Below, piece after piece: positions 24,344 through 32,020 of a stretch of 36,549 nucleotides of DNA. Within the stretch, counting starts at the first letter, position 1; each line of letters starts with the position of its first letter. Both the position numbers and the translations under genes were made by a program. The notes beneath the pieces are model-generated. The model ran no database searches and was not told the DNA's origin. It saw only the letters and a program-made list of their open reading frames with translations. The stretch lies in assembly GCA_029006155.1 (NCBI GenBank), contig JAQXGF010000048.1, positions 1 to 36,549 on the forward strand, written 5' to 3'. Source of the stretch: Lachnospiraceae bacterium. Lineage in GTDB: Bacteria; Bacillota; Clostridia; Lachnospirales; Lachnospiraceae.

Positions 24344-25719
24344 TTGCAACAGAAAAAGAGATGATAAAACAAACACGTACGAAACATATGACAGAAGGCA
24401 GCCCGCTGCGGCTGCTCCTTCTGTTTTCTCTGCCTCTGATGGCAGGAAATCTCTGCCAGCAGCTCTACACAGTGGTGGATACGGCGGTCGTCGGAAAGCA
24501 GCTCGGGGTGGATGCGCTGGCGGCGCTTGGCGCGGTGGACTGGCTGAACTGGCTGGTACTCTCTGTGATTCAGGGCTTTGCACAGGGATTTGCGATTCTG
24601 ATGGCGCAGCAGTTTGGTGCGGGCAATTACCACAGGCTGCGGCAGGTCGTGACCAATTCGATCGTGTTGGCGGTGGTCTGTGCGGTCGGGATGACGGCGG
24701 TCGGACAGGGATGTGCCAGACCGGTGCTGGAGCTGTTACACACGCCGGAAGAAATCCAGCCGGTATCGATCGCTTATCTTCGGGTGCTGTTTGCAGGCAC
24801 ACCGGTCGTGATGGCCTACAATTTCTGCGCCAGCGTACTGCGCTCCTTAGGAGATGGAAAGAATCCGCTGCTTGCGATGGTGATTGCGTCTGTCGTAAAT
24901 ATCACGCTGGACTTTCTGTTTGTCATGGGATTCGGATGGGGCGTGCAGGGAGCAGCTGCCGCGACGGTGCTGGCACAGCTCATCTCCGTCGGGTTCTGCC
25001 TGATGCAGCTGAAAAAGATTGAGGTACTGCGTCTTGCAAAAAAGGACTGGAAAATGGAGCGCCCGCTGATGGGGCATCTGCTCGTGCTCGGCATCCCGAT
25101 GGCCTTTCAGAATATGGTCATTTCGGTTGGCGGCATGATCGTGCAGACCGTCATCAACGGATTCGGAGTCGTATTCATCGCCGGCTTTACAGCGACGAAT
25201 AAGCTGTACGGACTGCTGGAGACGGCGGCGACCTCATACGGCTATGCGATGGTGACTTATGCGGGACAGAATCTGGGCGCGGGGAGAAGAGATCGGATTT
25301 CACAGGGGATGCGGGCCGGCCTGCTCATTTCGCTTGTGACGTCACTGGTGATCACGGTACTGATGCTCGTGTTTGGACCGCAGATTCTGAGCCTCTTTAT
25401 TGCAGACAGTGCGAAAAACGGAGGCGAGGTGCTCGCGATTGCATACCGGTATCTGAAGATTATGAGCATTTGCCTCTCGATTCTGTATGTGCTGCATGTG
25501 ACGCGCAGCTGCATCCAGGGTATGGGCAATACGGTACTGCCGATGGTGTCCGGCATTGCAGAATTTGTCATGCGTACCGGTGCGGCCCTGATCCTTCCAC
25601 GGCTGCTCGGGGAGGACGGGATCTTTTATGCAGAGATCCTGGCATGGCTCGGAGCGGATCTGGTGCTGGTGCCGAGTTATTTCTATATGATGCGGAAGAT
25701 CCGGGAGGGGCGAGGATGA
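24319..25719 (+). CDS. MATE family efflux transporter
   Basis: Multidrug and toxin extrusion type antiporter of the inner membrane with about 12 spans. The opening HMTEGSPLRLLLLFSLPLMAGNLCQQLYTVVDTAVVGK is typical, and the second half repeats the pattern (MGHLLVLGIPMAFQNMVISVGGMIVQTVING). The start is unsure. GTG 24319 has a strong AAGGAAGGAA box eight bases away (466 residues), while ATG 24361 (452 residues) and ATG 24388 fit family N-termini better but lack a spaced box. Substrate unknown. It follows the GH3 gene by 59 bases and may share its transcript. Confidence 0.92.
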   Translation: MQIAGIYPIATEKEMIKQTRTKHMTEGSPLRLLLLFSLPLMAGNLCQQLYTVVDTAVVGKQLGVDALAALGAVDWLNWLVLSVIQGFAQGFAILMAQQFGAGNYHRLRQVVTNSIVLAVVCAVGMTAVGQGCARPVLELLHTPEEIQPVSIAYLRVLFAGTPVVMAYNFCASVLRSLGDGKNPLLAMVIASVVNITLDFLFVMGFGWGVQGAAAATVLAQLISVGFCLMQLKKIEVLRLAKKDWKMERPLMGHLLVLGIPMAFQNMVISVGGMIVQTVINGFGVVFIAGFTATNKLYGLLETAATSYGYAMVTYAGQNLGAGRRDRISQGMRAGLLISLVTSLVITVLMLVFGPQILSLFIADSAKNGGEVLAIAYRYLKIMSICLSILYVLHVTRSCIQGMGNTVLPMVSGIAEFVMRTGAALILPRLLGEDGIFYAEILAWLGADLVLVPSYFYMMRKIREGRG

Positions 25720-25797
25720 AAAGTATTTTCGCAATTCAGGCCACAGGTAAAATTGCTTTATAAACAAGAAATGAGAATAACAGAGGGGAAGAGAAAA

Positions 25798-26823
25798 ATG
25801 ACTTATCAGGACATTATGGAACAGGCACGGGGAAATATGGGCGCTTACTGCAAGGTCTGTCCGATCTGCAATGGAAGAGCGTGCAAAAATCAGCTTCCGG
25901 GGCCGGGATCAAAAGGCGTCGGTGACACGGCGATGCGCAATTATGAAAAATGGCAGGAGATCCGTGTGAACATGGATACGATCAGCGAGAACCGGCCGGT
26001 AGATACGTCGCTTTCGCTGTTTGGAAAAACATTCCGGTACCCGTTTTTTGCAGGTCCGGTCGGTGCGGTAAATCTGCACTATGGTGAGAAATACAATGAT
26101 ATGGAATACAATCAGATTCTGGTGAAGGCATGCAGCGACAACGGGATTGCAGCATTTACCGGGGACGGGACGAATCCGGCGGTCATGGAAGCTGCGTCGA
26201 AGGCAATCGCGGCAGAGCATGGCAACGGAATTCCGACGATCAAGCCGTGGAATGAAGATACGCTCCGGGAAAAATATGAGCTGGTAAAGGCATCCGGGAG
26301 CTTTGCTGTGGCTATGGATGTGGATGGGGCAGGACTTCCGTTCCTGAAAAATCTGGATCCGCCGGCAGGCAGCAAGACGGTCGAAGAGTTGCGAGCGATT
26401 GCCGAAGCGGTAGGGGTTCCGTTTATTGTCAAAGGTGTGATGACCGTCCGAGGCGCGCGGAAAGCACAGGAGGCCGGAGCGGCGGCGATCATTGTCAGCA
26501 ACCACGGCGGCCGCGTGCTCGATCAGTGTCCGGCGACGGCAGAGGTGCTCGGGGAGATCGCAGATGCGATGCAGGGCAGCGGCATGAAGATTCTCGTCGA
26601 TGGCGGCATTCGGAGCGGTGTGGATGTACTGAAGGCACTGGCGCTCGGGGCAGATGCGGTTGTGATCGCGCGTCCGTTCGTGACGGCAGTCTATGGCGGC
26701 GCAGAGGAGGGCGTGAAGCTCTACATCGAAAAGATCGGATCGGAGCTTGCGGATGCGATGGAGATGTGCGGCGTGCATGATCTGAAGTCGATCACGAGAG
26801 AGATGATACGGTTGCCCAAATAA
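25798..26823 (+). CDS. FMN-dependent alpha-hydroxy-acid oxidoreductase with N-terminal Cys cluster
   Basis: 341 residues, TIM barrel of the lactate/glycolate oxidase family: PFFAGPVGAVN, FIVKGVMT with the FMN-contacting Lys, SNHGGRVLD with the catalytic His and substrate Arg, then ILVDGGIRSGVDVLKALALGADAVVIARPF binding the flavin phosphate. The N-terminus is unusual for the classic family: Cys18, Cys21, Cys24 and Cys29 (CKVCPICNGRAC) look like a metal or iron-sulfur site. Start ATG 25798 follows GAGGGGAAGAG; an ATG at 25753 lies upstream of that box. Lactate is the guess for substrate but is not shown. The next gene starts 28 bases later. Confidence 0.9.
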   Translation: MTYQDIMEQARGNMGAYCKVCPICNGRACKNQLPGPGSKGVGDTAMRNYEKWQEIRVNMDTISENRPVDTSLSLFGKTFRYPFFAGPVGAVNLHYGEKYNDMEYNQILVKACSDNGIAAFTGDGTNPAVMEAASKAIAAEHGNGIPTIKPWNEDTLREKYELVKASGSFAVAMDVDGAGLPFLKNLDPPAGSKTVEELRAIAEAVGVPFIVKGVMTVRGARKAQEAGAAAIIVSNHGGRVLDQCPATAEVLGEIADAMQGSGMKILVDGGIRSGVDVLKALALGADAVVIARPFVTAVYGGAEEGVKLYIEKIGSELADAMEMCGVHDLKSITREMIRLPK

Positions 26824-26851
26824 TAATATCATGGAAAAGAGAGGAACCGAC

Positions 26852-28030
26852 ATGGAATATCGGGAAGACCGAAAAGGGCAGAAACTGTCCATTTTAGGAT
26901 ATGGTTGCATGCGTTTTACGAAAAACGGGTCAGCGGTGGACCTGGACAAGGCGGAGCAGGAGCTGATGTATGCGATCCGCCACGGCGTCAATTATCTGGA
27001 TACCGCCTATGTGTATCCGGGAAGCGAAGAGGCAGTCGGGACGATTCTGGAGCGGAATCACTGCCGGAAGGATATTTTTCTGGCGACGAAGCTGCCGCAT
27101 TATCTCATCAAGTCAAGAGCCGGTGCTCAGAAAAAATTTGAGGAGGAGCTGCGGCGCCTCCGGACGGATTACATCGATTTTTACCTCATGCACATGCTCA
27201 ACGATGTGAAGACATGGGAAAAGCTGGTCGGGATCGGCATCGCAGACTGGATCGCGGAAAAGAAAGCATCCGGGGAGATCCGCAGCATTGGATTTTCCTA
27301 TCATGGCAATTCGGAAAATTTCCGGGCACTGCTCGACGCATACGACTGGGATTTCTGTCAGATCCAGTACAACTATCTGGATGAGCATTCGCAGGCCGGT
27401 CGGGAAGGGCTGGAGTATGCGGCAAAGAAAGGGATTCCAGTCATCATCATGGAGCCTCTGCGCGGCGGACGACTTGTGCAGCACCTTCCGCAGACGGCAA
27501 AGGAGCAGATCGCCACATCCGGACTGTTTCAGACGCCGGCAGAGATGGCACTGAAATGGCTGTGGGATCAGCCTGGGGTGACGTGTGTGCTCTCCGGCAT
27601 GAATTCGATGGAGATGGTAAAGGAGAATATCCGGATAGCAGGAGAATCCCATGTGAGCATGCTCACGGATGCGCACCGGGCGCTGATCGGGCAGGTAAAA
27701 GCGGAGATCCAGAAATACATGAAAGTACCGTGTACCGGGTGTGCCTACTGCATGCCATGCCCGCAGCACGTTGACATCCCGATGGCATTTCATTGCTACA
27801 ATGTAAAATATTCCGAGGGGAAAAAGTCCGGCATGTGGGAGTATGTGCAGTCGACCGCGATGCGCCGGGAGACATCCAGTGCGTCCCAGTGCGTGGGATG
27901 CGGAAAATGCGAGCAGCACTGTCCGCAGGGCATTCCGATCCGCGCGATGCTAAAAGAAGCGGTAAAAGAACTGGAGACGCCGACATATCGGGTGATCAAG
28001 TGGGCGGTGAAGACATTCCGGATTTACTGA
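26852..28030 (+). CDS. Aldo/keto reductase with two C-terminal iron-sulfur motifs
   Basis: 392 residues. The barrel holds the AKR tetrad Asp50 (NYLDTAYVYP), Tyr55, Lys80 (ATKLPH) and His114 (YLMHML). The C-terminal extension adds Cys294, 297, 300 and 303 (CTGCAYCMPCP) and Cys347, 350, 353 and 357 (CVGCGKCEQHCP), the pattern of ferredoxin-like [4Fe-4S] sites, so electrons may come from ferredoxin rather than only NADPH (inference). Start ATG 26852 is chosen for AGAGGA upstream; ATG 26831 lies before it. It follows the FMN enzyme closely and is probably co-transcribed. Natural substrate unknown. A GC-rich hairpin lies downstream. Confidence 0.93.
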   Translation: MEYREDRKGQKLSILGYGCMRFTKNGSAVDLDKAEQELMYAIRHGVNYLDTAYVYPGSEEAVGTILERNHCRKDIFLATKLPHYLIKSRAGAQKKFEEELRRLRTDYIDFYLMHMLNDVKTWEKLVGIGIADWIAEKKASGEIRSIGFSYHGNSENFRALLDAYDWDFCQIQYNYLDEHSQAGREGLEYAAKKGIPVIIMEPLRGGRLVQHLPQTAKEQIATSGLFQTPAEMALKWLWDQPGVTCVLSGMNSMEMVKENIRIAGESHVSMLTDAHRALIGQVKAEIQKYMKVPCTGCAYCMPCPQHVDIPMAFHCYNVKYSEGKKSGMWEYVQSTAMRRETSSASQCVGCGKCEQHCPQGIPIRAMLKEAVKELETPTYRVIKWAVKTFRIY

Positions 28031-28063
28031 GCAGAAAGAAGTGTTATACTGAAGTGGAGTCAG

Positions 28064-28085
28064 GCGGATTGCGAACATCTGCTTT
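28064..28085 (+). repeat. 22-base hairpin repeat, copy 1 (left of tRNA cluster)
   Basis: The unit folds as GCGGAT / ATCTGC with a seven-base loop and ends TTT. It matches 29059-29080 at 21 of 22 positions; the only change (C for T) is in the loop. Confidence 0.6.
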
Positions 28086-28109
28086 GAATGGTTCTGTAAA
28101 AAGGAAAAA

Positions 28110-28146
28110 CCGGGTGGCCCAGAGTCTTATGATTCGGGCTGCCCGG
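28110..28146 (+). terminator. GC-rich hairpin after aldo/keto reductase gene
   Basis: 28110-28120 pairs with 28136-28146 (11 bp with a tandem G-U pair). The tail AAATTGT is poor in T, so it may end the upstream transcript only partly. Confidence 0.45.
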
Positions 28147-28187
28147 AAATTGTATAAAATTGTTTTGAAAATTTGTGAAAAAAGGTG

Positions 28188-28216
28188 TTGACAATTTCAA
28201 AACGTTATATTATAAT
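28188..28216 (+). promoter_or_regulatory. Consensus promoter of the tRNA cluster
   Basis: TTGACA (28188-28193), 17-base spacer, TATAAT (28211-28216): a full sigma-A consensus, as expected for stable RNA genes. The first tRNA begins 42 bases downstream. Confidence 0.9.
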
Positions 28217-28258
28217 TCTACTTGCGTCAAGCGAAGGGCGTTCGAGATACCTTGATAA

Positions 28259-28333
28259 CGGGGTGTGGCTCAGTTTGGCTAGAGCGCCTGGTTTGGGACC
28301 AGGAGGTCGCAGGTTCGAATCCTGTCACCCCGA
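28259..28333 (+). tRNA. tRNA-Pro (anticodon TGG)
   Basis: Acceptor CGGGGTG pairs with CACCCCG, anticodon stem CCTGG/CCAGG with loop TTTGGGA, T-arm GTTCGAAT. Discriminator A. The 3' CCA is not encoded (TCA follows). First gene after the consensus promoter. Confidence 0.95.
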
Positions 28334-28368
28334 TCAATTGTTACCAGTTTCCGGACGCAGTATGACAT

Positions 28369-28439
28369 GCAGGTGTGGTTCAATGGTAGAACATCAGCCT
28401 TCCAAGCTGAATACGTGGGTTCGATTCCCATCACCTGCT
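28369..28439 (+). tRNA. tRNA-Gly (anticodon TCC)
   Basis: Acceptor GCAGGTG/CACCTGC, anticodon stem TCAGC/GCTGA, loop CTTCCAA, T-loop GTTCGATTC. CCA is not encoded. Confidence 0.95.
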
Positions 28440-28443
28440 CTTT

Positions 28444-28517
<74 letters not shown>

Positions 28518-28558
28518 TTTTCTTTGAAAAAAGAAAATTAAATATGGGTAACCATTAT

Positions 28559-28633
28559 GGTGGGTATAGCGCAGCTGGTTAGCGCGCCAGATTGTGGCTC
28601 TGGAGGCCAAGGGTTCGAATCCCTTTATCCACC
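28559..28633 (+). tRNA. tRNA-His (anticodon GTG)
   Basis: Acceptor GTGGGTA/TATCCAC with one G-U; the extra G at 28559 can pair with C73, the His identity feature. Anticodon stem CCAGA/TCTGG, loop TTGTGGC. Confidence 0.95.
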
Positions 28634-28641
28634 TTTATTAA

Positions 28642-28713
28642 TGGGCTATCGCCAAGCGGTAAGGCACAGGACTTTGACTCCTGCATTCGCCGGTTCGAAT
28701 CCGGCTAGCCCAG
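28642..28713 (+). tRNA. tRNA-Gln (anticodon TTG)
   Basis: Acceptor TGGGCTA/TAGCCCA, anticodon stem CAGGA/TCCTG, loop CTTTGAC. Discriminator G, CCA not encoded. Last gene before the first cluster terminator. Confidence 0.95.
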
Positions 28714-28736
28714 CTTGGCGATTCGTCGTAGTAAGG

Positions 28737-28767
28737 GCTTTGCATCGCGGATGCGGAGCTTTTTTCT
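28737..28767 (+). terminator. Terminator after tRNA-Gln
   Basis: GCTTTGCATC (28737-28746) pairs with GATGCGGAGC (28750-28759) through two G-U pairs with a three-base loop, followed by a T-run. Confidence 0.8.
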
Positions 28768-28894
28768 TAAACTAAGGCAAAGCATTCACCGTTTGCATAA
28801 TTCCCTGCCATCACATCGACACATGGATATTGTTATGCGGAAGGTGACTGGTCTGTATGTAGATGGAGAGTCATAGTAAAAATTAAAGATGTAT

Positions 28895-28976
28895 GCGGAT
28901 ATGACGGAATTGGCAGACGTGCAGGATTTAGGTTCCTGTGCCGCGAGGCGTGTGGGTTCGAGTCCCACTATCCGCA
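28895..28976 (+). tRNA. tRNA-Leu (anticodon TAG)
   Basis: Acceptor GCGGATA/TATCCGC, anticodon stem CAGGA/TCCTG, loop TTTAGGT, and a long variable arm (TGCCGCGAGGCG) as in class II tRNAs. It lies beyond the tRNA-Gln terminator, so it is either read by leakage or has its own promoter, which I cannot place with confidence. Confidence 0.95.
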
Positions 28977-28988
28977 GCGTACAAAGAT

Positions 28989-29033
28989 AAGTCGCTTCTG
29001 ATAGTATGATCGAAGCGGCTTTTATTTTTTCTT
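28989..29033 (+). terminator. Terminator after tRNA-Leu
   Basis: AAGTCGCTTC (28989-28998) pairs with GAAGCGGCTT (29012-29021), one G-U, then TTATTTTTTC. Confidence 0.82.
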
Positions 29034-29058
29034 TTCTGTTTTGAACGTAGATCGCGAA

Positions 29059-29080
29059 GCGGATTGCGAATATCTGCTTT
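29059..29080 (+). repeat. 22-base hairpin repeat, copy 2 (right of tRNA cluster)
   Basis: Second copy of the GCGGAT / ATCTGC hairpin unit, same orientation, 995 bases from copy 1. The surrounding bases are not similar, so the conserved unit is just the hairpin plus TTT. Confidence 0.6.
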
Positions 29081-29157
29081 CCGTTTGCCTGTCTTGCAGG
29101 AAGCAGCTGTCCGGCGGGCACTAAGGAAAATATAAGGAAACGGGTCTGCATGTCACG

Positions 29158-29186
29158 TTGTTTTTTGTATAAAAATATGCTAGAAT
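29158..29186 (+). promoter_or_regulatory. Promoter of the nfeD-SPFH genes
   Basis: TTGTTT (29158-29163), 17-base spacer, TAGAAT (29181-29186), about 40 bases before the nfeD start. Confidence 0.6.
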
Positions 29187-29225
29187 ACAAGACAACGAAC
29201 AGACGGCAGAAAGGGGGATGACTGC

Positions 29226-29669
29226 ATGGGATTTGATATGCAGGCAATAGTCTGGCTGGTTCTTCTGGTGGTGCTGCTCGCGATTGAAGCAGTGACGCTG
29301 GGGCTGACTACGATCTGGTTCGCAGGAGGTGCGCTGGTGGCTTTTGTGCTGGCGCTGGCAGGAGCAGGACTTCTCATACAGATTGTGGTATTTTGCGTGA
29401 TATCTGTGATTCTTCTGCTTTTTACGCGCCCTATGGCTGCCGGATGGCTGAATCATGGCCGGATCAGGACAAATGCACAGAGCCTGATCGGTGAGACTGC
29501 TGTCGTGACAGAGGAGATTGACAATCTGGCAAACAGCGGACAGGTACAGGTGCGCGGACAGTACTGGACGGCACGTACCGAACAGGACAACACACGGATC
29601 CTGAAAAATGCCCGTGTGAAAATTCAGAGCATCAGCGGAGTCAAGCTGATCGTAAAGGAGGAAATTTAG
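29226..29669 (+). CDS. NfeD-like membrane protein
   Basis: 147 residues. Two or three membrane spans fill residues 5-75 (IVWLVLLVVLLAIEAVTLGLTTIWFAGGALVAFVLALAG...), then a soluble OB-fold domain begins near LIGETAVVTEEIDN and includes GQVQVRGQYWTAR and ISGVKLIVK. This is the short NfeD form without the serine protease domain. NfeD proteins partner with SPFH proteins in membrane microdomains, and the SPFH gene begins one base after this stop, so they form a coupled pair. AAAGGGGG supplies the RBS. Confidence 0.92.
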   Translation: MGFDMQAIVWLVLLVVLLAIEAVTLGLTTIWFAGGALVAFVLALAGAGLLIQIVVFCVISVILLLFTRPMAAGWLNHGRIRTNAQSLIGETAVVTEEIDNLANSGQVQVRGQYWTARTEQDNTRILKNARVKIQSISGVKLIVKEEI

Positions 29670-29670
29670 T

Positions 29671-30621
29671 ATGGGTAATTATGGCGGTTTTTCACTTCAT
29701 GTGGGGCAGGTCCTTCTGATCATCCTCATCGTTTTGATTTTACTGGTGCTGGCATCCTGTGTGAAGATCGTTCCGCAGGCACAGGCGTTTATCGTGGAGC
29801 GGCTCGGTGGCTATCAGGGTACCTGGGACGTCGGCATGCATTTTAAAGTGCCGTTCATCGACCGCGTGGCAAAGCGTGTGAACCTCAAAGAGCAGGTCGT
29901 CGATTTTGACCCGCAGCCGGTAATTACAAAGGATAACGTTACGATGCAGATCGACACGGTCGTATTTTTCCAGATTACCGATCCGAAGCTCTTTACCTAT
30001 GGCGTCGAGAGTCCGATCATGGCGATCGAGAATCTGACGGCGACGACGCTGCGAAATATCATCGGTGATATGGAGCTTGACCAGACGCTCACCTCCCGTG
30101 AGACGATCAATACGCAGATGCGCGCTTCTCTGGATGTGGCGACCGACCCGTGGGGGATCAAGGTCAACCGTGTAGAGCTGAAGAACATCCTTCCGCCGGC
30201 ACAGATCGTAGATGCGATGGAGAAGCAGATGAAGGCAGAGCGTGAGCGAAGAGAATCCATCCTGAAGGCAGAGGGTGAGAAAAAGTCCCTGATCCTTGTG
30301 TCAGAAGGTAAGAAGCAGTCGGCGATCCTCGACGCTGAGGCGGAGAAGCAGGCAGCGATCCTGAAGGCAGAGGCAGCGAAGGAAAAGATGATCCGCGAGG
30401 CAGAAGGTGAGGCGGAAGCGATCCGCAAGGTACAGCAGGCAAACGCAGAAGGTATCCGTCTGATCAAAGAGGCAGGTGCCGATCAGGCTGTGCTCGCGCT
30501 GAAGAGCTTTGAGGCGATGGAAAAGGTAGCAGACGGAAAAGCGACAAAGATCATTATCCCGTCCGAACTGCAGAATCTCTCCGCAGCCGTAAAGGCAGCG
30601 GTGGAAGTGGCAAAGGACTGA
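29671..30621 (+). CDS. SPFH/stomatin-like protein (QmcA type)
   Basis: 316 residues. One N-terminal membrane anchor (VGQVLLIILIVLILLVLASCV, about residues 11-31), the SPFH domain (IVPQAQAFIVERLGGYQGTWDVGMHFKVPF... through WGIKVNRVELKNILPP), and a long charged coiled coil rich in Ala, Glu and Lys (about 185-285, with repeated ILKAEGEKK-type units) that drives oligomers. Such proteins build membrane microdomains and can control proteases. It is coupled to nfeD. argF starts 33 bases later without a visible terminator. Confidence 0.94.
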   Translation: MGNYGGFSLHVGQVLLIILIVLILLVLASCVKIVPQAQAFIVERLGGYQGTWDVGMHFKVPFIDRVAKRVNLKEQVVDFDPQPVITKDNVTMQIDTVVFFQITDPKLFTYGVESPIMAIENLTATTLRNIIGDMELDQTLTSRETINTQMRASLDVATDPWGIKVNRVELKNILPPAQIVDAMEKQMKAERERRESILKAEGEKKSLILVSEGKKQSAILDAEAEKQAAILKAEAAKEKMIREAEGEAEAIRKVQQANAEGIRLIKEAGADQAVLALKSFEAMEKVADGKATKIIIPSELQNLSAAVKAAVEVAKD

Positions 30622-30654
30622 ACCGATACAGATTAGACAACGGAGGATGAGACC

Positions 30655-31659
30655 ATGGATTTAAAAGGAAGAAATTTTCTGACACTGAAGGACTATACAC
30701 CGGAGGAGATCATGTATCTGCTGAAGCTCTCTGCAAAGTACAAGGCAGAGAAAAAGGCAGGCGTCCAGGAGCCGGTGCGCACCGGGAAAAATATCGCCCT
30801 CATTTTTGAAAAGACGAGTACGAGAACACGCTGCTCCTTCGAGGTGGCAGCGCATGATCTCGGTATGCAGTGCACGTATCTGGATCCGAGCGGTTCTCAG
30901 ATCGGCAAAAAAGAGAGCATCCGTGATACTGCGCGTGTGCTTGGCAGAATGTACGATGGCATTGAGTACCGCGGCTTCGGACAGGAGATCGTGGAAGAGC
31001 TTGCCAAATATGCCGGTGTGCCGGTGTGGAACGGTCTGACAAATGAGTATCATCCGACGCAGATGCTGGCCGATATGCTGACGATTCAGGAGCATTTAGG
31101 CGAGCTGAAGGGTAAGAAGCTGACCTACATGGGCGATGCCCGCTACAATATGGGCAATTCTCTTATGATCGTCTGCGCAAAGCTGGGCCTTCATTTTACG
31201 GCCTGCACGTCGAAGGAGTATTTCCCGGATGCGGCGCTTGTAGCACAGTGTGAGGAATACGCGAAGGAAAGCGGTGCGACGATCACGCTGACCGAGGATG
31301 TGGATGAGGGCGCGAAGGATGCCGATGTGATCTACACTGATGTGTGGGTATCCATGGGCGAGCCGGATGAAGTATGGGCAGAGCGGATCCGTGCGCTGTT
31401 GCCGTATCAGGTCAATAAAAAGGTCATGGCGTATGCCAAAGACAGCGCGATCTTCATGCACTGTCTTCCGGCGTTCCACGATCTGGATACGAAGATCGGA
31501 AAAGAGATCCATGATAAATTCGGACTGGACGCGATGGAAGTGACCGACGAGGTATTTGAATCTGCACAGTCGGTCGTCTTTGATGAGGCGGAGAACCGGA
31601 TGCATACGATTAAGGCTGTCATCGCAGCGACCATGGGACTGGAGCATGAAAAACATTAA
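30655..31659 (+). CDS. argF: Ornithine carbamoyltransferase
   Basis: Transfers carbamoyl from carbamoyl phosphate to ornithine, giving citrulline; anabolic in arginine synthesis or catabolic in the deiminase pathway. 334 residues with the carbamoyl phosphate loop S55-T-R-T-R59, the [12 protein letters not shown] segment, the ornithine region around [12 protein letters not shown], and MHCLPAFHD near the C-terminus. Length is usual. No other arginine genes or deiminase genes are in the window, so direction cannot be decided; ARG boxes were not evident. RBS GGAGGATGAG. The end overlaps a small membrane protein gene by 14 bases. Confidence 0.96.
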   Translation: MDLKGRNFLTLKDYTPEEIMYLLKLSAKYKAEKKAGVQEPVRTGKNIALIFEKTSTRTRCSFEVAAHDLGMQCTYLDPSGSQIGKKESIRDTARVLGRMYDGIEYRGFGQEIVEELAKYAGVPVWNGLTNEYHPTQMLADMLTIQEHLGELKGKKLTYMGDARYNMGNSLMIVCAKLGLHFTACTSKEYFPDAALVAQCEEYAKESGATITLTEDVDEGAKDADVIYTDVWVSMGEPDEVWAERIRALLPYQVNKKVMAYAKDSAIFMHCLPAFHDLDTKIGKEIHDKFGLDAMEVTDEVFESAQSVVFDEAENRMHTIKAVIAATMGLEHEKH

Positions 31660-31942
31660 AAAAATGAAGGAAAAGGATATCCGGCTGGCGCTGTCGTTCT
31701 GTATGCTGACGGCGCTGGCCGCCGATGTCCTGTGTGTGCTGTTTCTGCTTGGCGTTTTGCAGAACCGCTGGGTACTGAATGTCATCAGTGCACTTGCGAT
31801 CCTGCTGCATACCGCGCTGGCTCTGTTCGGGTTTGTGCAGAAACGGACAGTCGTTGTATGGGTGAGCCTGCTTTTGCTGATTGGCTATACCGGCAACTTT
31901 ATTTACTACAATTTAGAATGGTTAAAGGGCCTGATCTCTTAG
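31646..31942 (+). CDS. Small membrane protein overlapping argF
   Basis: 98 residues with a basic N-terminus ([13 protein letters not shown]) and about three membrane spans: [47 protein letters not shown] and [22 protein letters not shown]. The ATG lies within the last codons of argF, which suggests translational coupling; the ATG at 31664 is an alternative. No family recognised. It ends on the first base of the 34-bp palindrome before birA. Confidence 0.65.
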   Translation: MKNIKKMKEKDIRLALSFCMLTALAADVLCVLFLLGVLQNRWVLNVISALAILLHTALALFGFVQKRTVVVWVSLLLLIGYTGNFIYYNLEWLKGLIS

Positions 31943-31975
31943 AATATGTTTGAAAAGTGCTTTTCGAACAGATTC
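31942..31975. repeat. 34-bp near-perfect palindrome before birA
   Basis: Centred at 31958/31959. All 16 arm positions pair except one A/G mismatch (31946/31971) and one T-G (31951/31966). The core is GAAAAGTGCTTTTC. It covers the stop codon of the small membrane protein and lies 45 bases before the birA start. It could be a regulator site, an RNA hairpin or a dispersed repeat. Confidence 0.6.
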
Positions 31976-32020
31976 CAGTAAGGTGAGATCGGTGCCGTAG
32001 AAAGGAAAAGGACGGAAGAG

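Noticed and set aside
23291-24802. 503-codon minus-strand open frame across the GH3 and MATE genes
   Set aside because: It crosses two clear plus-strand genes and reads as reverse-complement composition with no recognisable motif.
31942-32020. Canonical BirA operator before birA
   Set aside because: The palindrome there does not have TTGTAAAC-type half-sites with the usual spacing, so I list it only as an unassigned palindrome.
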